The notes under the pieces were generated by a model. That model was given only the letters and a program-made list of their open reading frames with translations, ran no database searches and had not been told where the DNA came from. Positions 57,850-64,000 of a DNA stretch of 64,000 bases are shown piece after piece; position 1 is the stretch's first letter, and each line of letters opens with the position of its first letter. Location of the stretch: contig NZ_CP062229.1 of assembly GCF_024707545.1 (NCBI RefSeq), forward strand, positions 7,111,501 through 7,175,500, written 5' to 3'. A program made the translations under genes and the position numbers. This DNA is from Mesorhizobium onobrychidis. GTDB lineage: Bacteria; Pseudomonadota; Alphaproteobacteria; Rhizobiales; Rhizobiaceae.

Positions 57850-59046
57850 GAGTGGCTGATGACGATCCTGTCATCGCCGGCGAGGACTTCCCTCGCTAGA
57901 CGAACGAGCCGGTTGCCGCGGTCTAGATTCCCTTGAGCACTCTCGCTGACGTTCACCCGACTCGTTGTCACAGAACGCCATCCAACTTCCTGATCGAGAA
58001 CTTCCAATGCGTTCCGGCCATAATCGTTCGCGGACTGCAGGGCTGTGATCGTGTCCAGGAACATGCGTAGCGCTTTGGCGGTATCCGGCCTGCAGTGCAT
58101 GTGCCGCTGCTTCTTGCGGTTATTGGCTTGCGAGAACAACCGGCCTATCAGCTTGATGAACATCGACACTGCATCGTCCGTGAGCTTCTGGCCAAGTTTG
58201 ATAATCTGCGCCACAATCAGCGCGTGTCGACGGCTGGCATTGAAGTCGTTGGCCAGCCATGCCGGTGTGGCATTGCCCTCACGGATCATCTGATCCCACC
58301 GTCCAGACGATATGCGCATCTGCAATTTCGGATCGATTTCTAGCTTGCGCAGGAAGGCGATCCGTTCGGTCAGCCCGACCAGGTTTGACGCACCTGGCGC
58401 ATCCGGCGCTGATCGCAGCCAATGAAAGCGCGTTTGGCCAATGGCCGGGTCAACCTCCAACAGCTTATCCAATGATTGAAGCGTATCGACCGAAATTTCT
58501 TCGATCAGCGCTCTCTCCGCCCGCCGACGGGCAATGGCGCGGGCGGCAAGACCGATCCGTTCGATCGTGTCAATTGACGGCAGTAGAGATCCGCATTCAC
58601 GAAACATGGCGACAGTAGCACTCGCTATCGCGCCACCGTCGTCGGAGATCGCGGCCGCCTGAATTGCAGCCAACAGCAGCTCTACGGCTTGCCCCGTCGC
58701 GCTCCGCGCGGCCAAATAAACCATCAAACGAGCAATGTGATCGCGACGCGCTTCTTCACGGCGTGCTTAGAGCGCAAATTTTCCAAGAGTCGGCGCCAAT
58801 CTGCTCGGCAACGTACCTTAGCATTGCGCGAGGCGGAGTTTCATCGGTCGCCAACACCCTGCCTGGATATCGCATCAGGCAGAGCTGAACGGCAAATCCG
58901 AGCTGATTGTGTTCTCGTCTGCGAAGTCCAATCTCAAGCCTGTCAGCCGACGACAACGAATAGTGTCGGATGAGGCCGTCCTCATCGGTTGGTACATCGA
59001 AAGCCTCTGTCGATCCTGAACTCTTGAGAAGCCACCGTTTACCCAT
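57850..59046 (-). pseudogene. Tn3-family transposase remnant (right copy), inverted relative to the left copy
   Basis: The minus strand starts MGKRWLLKSSGSTEAFDVPT with GLIRHYSLSSADRLEI and LGFAVQLCLMRYPGRVL, then changes frame near 58750. It continues YLAARSATGQAVELLLAAI to NLVGLTERIAFLRKLEIDPK, RLFSQANNRKKQRHMHC and NALEVLDQEVGW. It stops making sense at about 57850, right after the effector gene. The residues are strongly similar to the left copy but the orientation is opposite. Confidence 0.85.
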
Positions 59047-59715
59047 CGCCCAACTCCTTCCACGACTAATCTGCCGGGAGCGTTGTCGAGTCGGACCGGC
59101 GAAGAAATCAAACCTGGATGCCCCTGCGATGGCATCCACGGGGATCGGATGCTGCACAGCCACACTACAGTAGAGTTCATGATCCGTTCGCCCTTAGCGT
59201 ACGATTTCGCACTGCTCTTGTTCCGACCCCATGACGGCGTGAAGCGGCTGATGACCATTTCTGGTGTCGACTAGACCGTCGCGTTGGCGACGAAGGGGGT
59301 GATCGGCAGCGCGTCCCGCTTCGACGAGCCACAGAAGCTTGTAAGCTAGCTGTGAGCTTTCAGTAGGTTATCCATCCGGTCCGAACCGAGGATGCTGAGG
59401 TTGTCAAAGCTTCAGAGTCCAAGGAGGGACCGGATGAACGTCCACAAGAATGCCCGTTTGACGTCGTGGGGTCGAGAGCGTCTTGCACGAGCGGTGCTGA
59501 GCGGGCAGACGCCGGAGGCCGCCGCACGAGCCGCAGGCGTCTGCCCGCGGACGGCACGCAAGTGGGTTGCGCGGTTCGAGGCTGAAGGCATTGAGGGACT
59601 GAAGGATCGCTCGTCGCGGCCGCATCGGCTGCACCGGCCGACCACGATGGCCGTGGTCGAACAGGTTGAGGCCTTGCGCCGGCAGCGCTTCACCGGCAAG
59701 CAGATCGCCGCCGAG

Positions 59716-61012
59716 GGACTGTCAGGAATTCTGTGCGCGAGGCCGTTTTCGTCATTGGCTGACGAACCTTTCGCCGAAGACGACGGCGAACTGGGTTTTG
59801 GCCTCGAACCACTCGCGCGGCGGTCGTTTCCAATCCTCGGCGGCGTGGTTCAGGACCAGATATAACAGTTTCATTGCCGCGTCGTCATTGGGGAAATGGC
59901 CTCGGGTGCGAACGGCGCGGCGCAGTTTCGAGTTCAGCGCCTCGATCGCGTTCGTGGTGTAGATGATCCGGCGCACGCTTTCGGGGAAGGCGAAGAACGG
60001 TACCACGTGTTGCCAGTTGCGCCGCCAGCTCTGGGTGATCGCCGGATACCGCTGGCCCCAGTAGCCGGCCTCGAATTCCTCCAGGGCCTTCATGCCGGCT
60101 TCGGCATCCTTTGCCCGGTAGATCGCGCGCAGCGCCGGCACGACCGGCTTACGATCCTTCCACGACACGAACTCCAGCGAATGGCGGATCAGATGCACGA
60201 TGCAGGTTTGGACCACGGTCTGGGGGAAGACGGCGTTGATCGCCTCGGGGAAGCCCTTCAGGCCGTCGACGACGGCGATCAGGACGTCGGCGACGCCACG
60301 GCTCTTCAGTTCGTTCATGACGCGCAGCCAGAACTTGGCCCCCTCGGTCTGCTCGATCCAAATGCCGAGGATCTCCTTCGTGCCGTCCGGCAGGATGCCG
60401 AGCGCGATGTAGACGGCCTTGTTGCGCACGAAGCCCTCGTCCCTGATCTTGACGCGGATCGCATCGAAGAAGACGAGCGGATAGACCGCATCCAGCGGGC
60501 GGTTCTGCCACTCGGCCACTTCCTCCAGGACGGCGTCGGTGACGGCCGAAATCAGGTCCGGCGACACGTCGATGCCGTAGAGCTCCTCCAGATGGCCGCG
60601 GATCTCGCGCACCGTCATGCCGCGCGCGTACATGGAGATGATCTTGTCGTCGAAATCGGGAAAGCGGCGCTGGTATTTGGCGATCAGCTTCGGATCGAAG
60701 GTCCCGGCCCGGTCGCGCGGGATCGACAGCGTCATCTTCGACGTGCCCGTCAGAACCGACTTCCTCGAATGGCCGTTGCGGCGATTGGCGCTGCCGTCGG
60801 TGCGGTCGTCCTCGAGGTGCTCGTCGAGTTCAGCGTTCAGAATCCGTTCCGAAAGCGCCTTCTTCAGGTCGTCGAGTAGCCCGTCCTTGGCGAACACCTC
60901 GTTGGGATCGCGGCCGGCAAGCAGTTGGTCCAGAAGTTCCTTCTCGATAGCCATGTGATGATTCTCTCCTTTCCATCATCATGGCCTCGCGCACAGAATT
61001 CCTGACAGTCCC
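59716..61012 (-). mobile_element. IS256-family (mutator) insertion sequence
   Basis: The ends are near-perfect inverted repeats of about 28 bases: left begins GGACTGTCAGGAATTCTGTG, and right ends with its complement. The 8-base target duplication CCGCCGAG is at 59708-59715 and 61013-61020. The intact ends and duplication point to a recent insertion. Confidence 0.9.
59752..60954 (-). CDS. IS256-family transposase
   Basis: This 400-residue mutator-type transposase is complete. It starts MAIEKELLDQLLAGRDPNEV and contains GSANRRNGHSRKSVLTGTSK. The DDE residues lie in YPLVFFDAIRVKIRDEG, LIAVVDGLKGFPEAINAVFP and IYTTNAIEALNSKLRRAVRT. It appears functional. Confidence 0.95.
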   Translation of the reverse strand: MAIEKELLDQLLAGRDPNEVFAKDGLLDDLKKALSERILNAELDEHLEDDRTDGSANRRNGHSRKSVLTGTSKMTLSIPRDRAGTFDPKLIAKYQRRFPDFDDKIISMYARGMTVREIRGHLEELYGIDVSPDLISAVTDAVLEEVAEWQNRPLDAVYPLVFFDAIRVKIRDEGFVRNKAVYIALGILPDGTKEILGIWIEQTEGAKFWLRVMNELKSRGVADVLIAVVDGLKGFPEAINAVFPQTVVQTCIVHLIRHSLEFVSWKDRKPVVPALRAIYRAKDAEAGMKALEEFEAGYWGQRYPAITQSWRRNWQHVVPFFAFPESVRRIIYTTNAIEALNSKLRRAVRTRGHFPNDDAAMKLLYLVLNHAAEDWKRPPREWFEAKTQFAVVFGERFVSQ

Positions 61013-61691
61013 CCGCCGAGCTGGGCGTATCGCCGGCCACCGTCAGCCGGGTTCTCAGCCGCCTCGGCCTCAATCGCATTCAGGCGCTCGAACCGGCGGA
61101 ACCGATCCGCCGCTACGAGCGCGAGCATCCGGGCGAACTGATCCACATCGACATCAAGAAGCTCGGCCGCTTCGACAGGGCCGGCCACCGCATCACCGGC
61201 GATCGCCAGGCCGGCCGCTCGCGAGCCGTCGGCTGGGAGTTCGTCCACGTCTCAATCGACGATGCCTCCCGCGTCGGCTTCTCCCAGATCCTACCCGACG
61301 AGAAAAAGGAGAGCGCCGTCGCTTTCCTCAGGACAGCCGTCGCCTACTACCTCAGCCTGGGCATAACTGTTGCGCGGGTGATGACCGACAACGGCTAATG
61401 CTATCGCTCAAAAGCCTTCCGCGATGCTTGCCGCGATCTCGGGCTCAAGCACATCCGCACCCGACCCTACACCCCCAAAACCAATGGCAAAGCCGAACGC
61501 TTCATCCAGACGGCGCTCCGGGAATGGGCCTATGCCCAAGCCTATCCGACCTCAGACCACCGCGCGCTCACGAGCTGCCGATCTGGCTGCACAGATACAA
61601 CTGGCATCGTCCGCACGGCAGTCTAAAATCCAAGCCGCCCATCAGCCGCCTCGCGCTGGATCGGGACAACCTGTTGAGGCTCCACAGCTAG

Positions 61692-62129
61692 CTCGGGCTG
61701 AATCCCAACGTCAGGCAGTGCGTGCCAGGGGCGGATCAGGAAATAGGGCCGTGGACATGCCCGCGGCATGCTCGTCGAAGCGGCTCGGGCGGCAGCACGC
61801 GCGCCGGCGCCACTCCGTGATTTCGCTTTACATACTGAAGGCGACCGACCGGTGCCGACCACATGGTGTTTCAATCCTCCAAACAATACTGTCGCTATTG
61901 ACCCAAACTGTCGACTATCGAACAGACGCACCATAGCGAAACGCGTTGCATTTCGTGCGCTGCCCTCAACGCGAAAAGAAGGAAGAGCGCGACGCGAAGG
62001 TGCGCCGGCCCAACTTGAGTATCAGCGCGCGCAGCTACGTCCTCAGGATGGCACCTCACTTGCACATCAACTTTGGGAAGCCGTTGTAACGGCTATGCCC
62101 CCAACCAACGGAGATGACATGGCAATTGG
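61692..62129. other. 438-base region without a recognisable gene
   Basis: This lies between the IS481-like element and the IS6 remnant. Short frames occur on both strands, without a recognised motif. Confidence 0.4.
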
Positions 62130-62520
62130 CGCAGAAGTACTGAATTGCCCTTTCGCAGCGCCTGGTGGGGATTCTCGGCACTGTTGTTGATGCCCTAGCG
62201 CGCGGTGCTCGCCATTCGGCATGACCTGCCGTTTCTCCGCTCCACGGGAACGCAGCTTGGCAGTGATGATGCTTTGCTGCCAGGCAGTCCTGATCGACAG
62301 CCCGCCACAACCAAAGTTTCTTCCCGGGGATGGTGATTAGGACTTCGTCCAGGTGCCAAACATCATTGGGGCTGGGGCGCTTTGCGCGTAGTCGTCGAAC
62401 GCACTCGGGGCCGAACTTCTTCCTCCAGCGGCGGATCGTTTCACAGGAGACGACGATCCCTCGCTCCAGAATTTCCTCGACCAGGCGCAGGCCCAAAGGG
62501 ACCGCTAATAAAGCCACACC
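62130..62520 (-). pseudogene. IS6-family transposase remnant
   Basis: The minus strand encodes LRLVEEILERGIVVSCETIR RWRKKFGPECVRRLR, then NDVWHLDEVLITIPGKKLWL WRAVDQD, the middle of IS6-family transposases. After an internal deletion and frame change it gives ITAKLRSRGAEKRQVMPNGE HRA. Both termini are missing. Confidence 0.8.
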
Positions 62521-62653
62521 GCATGGGGGATAACCTCGGCGGTAGAGCGCTGGCGTTTGTAGCTGGTGTGCATGAACCTGCGTCTACTCAGCGCCTCCCC
62601 ACGAGAAGTTACCGCGACAACGCCCCAAATAATAAAGACCCGGGTGGGACATT

Positions 62654-63781
62654 TTGGACAATGCACTCAAAAAATATCTTTCTGCCGAACTCGCCCGCGG
62701 AACCATATCGGTTGAAATCGATCGCAGCCTAATGCCCCCCGATGCAATGTTCGGGTTCGCGGAGCGCATCAATCCCAAACGGTCTTTCCTGTTCGCTTCC
62801 AAGCTGCTTGGACGTCACAGTCCCGTTCGGCCTTCGCTGATGCGAAAGACGTACAAACTTCTGGCCGACCAAATTTCACCCGATCTCGAAGGGCCAATCC
62901 TGTTCATAGGCATGGCCGAAACTGCTGTCGGGCTGGGAGCGGGCGTGCACCAGCAATATTCAGAACAATATGACCGGGACGACACCGTTTACATTTGCAC
63001 TACCAGACACGCACTAGGTTTGCCCCTAATCTGCGAGTTCCAGGAGGAGCACAGTCACGCCACAGGACATCTCGTACACTGGCCGCTCGTGCCAGGCCTG
63101 GTCTCGATAGTCAAGAACGCCCGGACGCTTGTATTAATTGACGATGAAGCGTCGACCGGAAAAACATTCGGTAATCTGTTCGCAGCTCTGCCTGCCAGCA
63201 TCAGGTCGAATCTTCGAAATACGGTGCTCGTCACCCTTACGGATTGGTCAGATGGTGCTGCCGAACAGATGATCGCAGCCAACGTGAATCGCGCGTCAAT
63301 CCTTTCCGGGCGGTATCGCTGGGATGCAAACGGTTTGAACATCGACGCGCCGGAAGTGCCGTCTGTTGAGACAAAAAGGGGTAAAGTCATTTCGCCCGAC
63401 AAGGATATCGACTGGGCTCGGCTGGGTGTCTCCCGGCACCGTCTTCAACTGGATGGTGAGGCGGCATCGTCGGGCGCTACGCTGGTACTTGGTACAGGAG
63501 AAAACGTTTGGCAGCCGTTCCTGCTTGCGGAAAAATTGGAGACGGAAGGAGCTGACGTCCATTACTCATCGGTTACCCGATCACCGATTTCAGTGGGTCA
63601 CGCAATTGTAAAGAAAATCGCATTTGAGGACAATTATGGCGGGCATGTGTTCAATTATCTGTACAATGTCGCCCCGTCAGAATACGTGAAAATTCTCCTG
63701 TGCTCTGAGACGAATGAAGCGGAGATAAGTCCTATACTTATGCACTTCTTGGAACGGGCAACCGTAGTAATTCCCCAGTAA
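62654..63781 (+). CDS. Phosphoribosyltransferase (PRTase_2)-TRSP domain protein of the Ter-associated biosynthetic module
   Basis: The 375-residue protein begins at a TTG preceded by GGTGGGA. The N-terminal half is a phosphoribosyltransferase with LFIGMAETAVGLGAGVH and a PRPP-loop-like acidic segment LVLIDDEASTGKTFGNLFAA (canonical DDxxxTG). The C-terminal half resembles the TRSP domain with LVLGTGENVWQPFLLAEKLE and a late SPISVG ... HVFNYLYN. Comparative studies of tellurium-resistance (Ter) loci describe this protein as part of a predicted nucleoside-like metabolite pathway, alongside a StiP-like protease, ATP-grasp and HAD proteins. The following gene matches that expectation. The product of the pathway is unknown. 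Confidence 0.78.
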   Translation: MDNALKKYLSAELARGTISVEIDRSLMPPDAMFGFAERINPKRSFLFASKLLGRHSPVRPSLMRKTYKLLADQISPDLEGPILFIGMAETAVGLGAGVHQQYSEQYDRDDTVYICTTRHALGLPLICEFQEEHSHATGHLVHWPLVPGLVSIVKNARTLVLIDDEASTGKTFGNLFAALPASIRSNLRNTVLVTLTDWSDGAAEQMIAANVNRASILSGRYRWDANGLNIDAPEVPSVETKRGKVISPDKDIDWARLGVSRHRLQLDGEAASSGATLVLGTGENVWQPFLLAEKLETEGADVHYSSVTRSPISVGHAIVKKIAFEDNYGGHVFNYLYNVAPSEYVKILLCSETNEAEISPILMHFLERATVVIPQ

Positions 63782-63875
63782 GTGTTTTCTCATTGAGACT
63801 CCTTATCATACTAACATGCCAGTGGTGTTGCAGTCGTACGCCTGAAGCCCGGTAAGTGGCGGAGAAGGGAAGACT

Positions 63876-64000
63876 TTGTTGAAGACGCAAAGTAAATTCA
63901 TTTCTGGCACGTATCGCAGTACGGACGTCACGTTTCTTTTGAAGCTCGTTACTTTGGAGGCAATCGACGACGCTTCGAAGGAAGCGGCGATACAGTCTGG
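63876..64000 (+). CDS. StiP-like cysteine protease, N-terminus only (runs off the window)
   Basis: A TTG (63876 or 63879) after GGAGAAGGGAAG opens a frame reading KTQSKFISGTYRSTDVTFLL KLVTLEAIDDASKEAAIQSG, similar to the conserved start of StiP-family proteins ('GSYxxxDVTFLLKPI...EKExxIQSG'). StiP proteins accompany PRTase-TRSP genes in Ter-associated clusters. Only 41 codons are visible. Confidence 0.65.
   Translation, partial: MLKTQSKFISGTYRSTDVTFLLKLVTLEAIDDASKEAAIQS

Larger units (their letters stand above)
59350..61687 (+). mobile_element. IS481-like insertion sequence, interrupted by an IS256-family element
   Basis: The left end CTGTGAGC (59350 on) and the right end, read inverted, CTGTGGAGC are imperfect inverted repeats. 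Each is flanked by CTAG (59346-59349 and 61688-61691), a target duplication typical of IS481. The element carries one transposase gene, now split. Confidence 0.7.
59434..61691 (+). pseudogene. IS481-type transposase, disrupted by IS256 insertion, nonsense codon and frameshift
   Basis: The gene starts MNVHKNARLTSWGRERLARA and includes a helix-turn-helix (TPEAAARAAGVCPRTARKWV) up to FTGKQIAAE, where the IS256 element interrupts it. It resumes at 61018 with ELGVSPATVSRVLSRLGLNR and the catalytic domain HIDIKKLGRFDRAGHRITGD. TAA at 61396-61398 falls directly after MTDNG. A frame change near 61565 precedes LPIWLHRYNWHRPHGSLKSK at the end. It has three independent lesions. Confidence 0.85.

Noticed and set aside
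60981..61691. 236-codon plus-strand frame after the IS256 element
   Set aside because: Most of it is out of frame with the true transposase (ELGVSPATVSRV... frame). Only its last ~40 codons are genuine transposase C-terminus reached by a frameshift.

Overview
The window looks like the accessory (symbiosis-island) part of a rhizobial genome, most likely Mesorhizobium or a close relative. The evidence is a bacterial gibberellin operon, a type III effector gene behind a TtsI (tts) box, Tn3, IS481, IS256, IS6 and IS91 elements or remnants, and an alphaproteobacterial anti-Shine-Dalgarno small RNA. Many genes are broken, as is usual in such islands. The genus is inferred from content only.

Left third (1-16 kb): phosphorus-related genes. 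A 5'-truncated sugar/choline-type nucleotidyltransferase is coupled to a CDP-alcohol phosphatidyltransferase, a pair common in phosphonolipid clusters. Next come an asparagine-synthetase-like enzyme that lacks the glutaminase cysteine and an IS91 remnant. A minus-strand operon follows: periplasmic binding protein, two ATPases, two permeases, an M24 peptidase and an alkaline-phosphatase-superfamily phosphodiesterase. Divergent from it, across a LysR-type operator, lie a LysR regulator, a class I aminotransferase and a phosphonopyruvate hydrolase carrying the diagnostic EDK(x)5T(118)S loop. I read the divergent locus as uptake and breakdown of a phosphonoalanine-containing compound, possibly a phosphonopeptide.

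15.8-20 kb is a scar zone (Phd-type antitoxin, Tn3 transposase tail, small rhizobial gene, M16 protease stub fused to a methyltransferase). 20-30.8 kb is a ten-gene minus-strand organosulfur cluster: FMN reductase, SfnG-type sulfone monooxygenase, a complete branched-chain-amino-acid-type ABC transporter, SfnB-like oxidoreductase, SsuD alkanesulfonate monooxygenase and an FAD/NAD(P)-binding protein. 31-34 kb holds a thiolase remnant, two tandem paralogous small genes, a decayed two-component system and an ATP-grasp stub.

34.1-44.3 kb is the gibberellin operon, cyp112-cyp114-fdx-[sdr]-cyp117-ggps-cps-ks-idi. It is visibly more GC-rich than its surroundings. Its SDR gene is a multiply frameshifted pseudogene and no cyp115 is present. 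44.3-45.7 kb is a decayed zinc-homeostasis set (AztD-like, ZinT-like, COG0523 GTPase). A PHB-depolymerase-family esterase, an IS481-family element that beheads a SRAP/HMCES-type gene, and an ATP-dependent DNA ligase (LigD-type) follow.

50-59 kb: a 'cuckoo'/alpha-r14-type small RNA with three CCTCCTCCC-type motifs, then a 1614-residue NopD/XopD-like type III effector (repeat array plus C-terminal SUMO-protease domain). The effector lies between two inverted, converging Tn3-family transposase remnants. 59.3-61.7 kb is an IS481-like element interrupted by an IS256 element, followed by an IS6 remnant. The right edge enters a Ter-associated biosynthetic module (PRTase-TRSP protein, then the start of a StiP-like cysteine protease).
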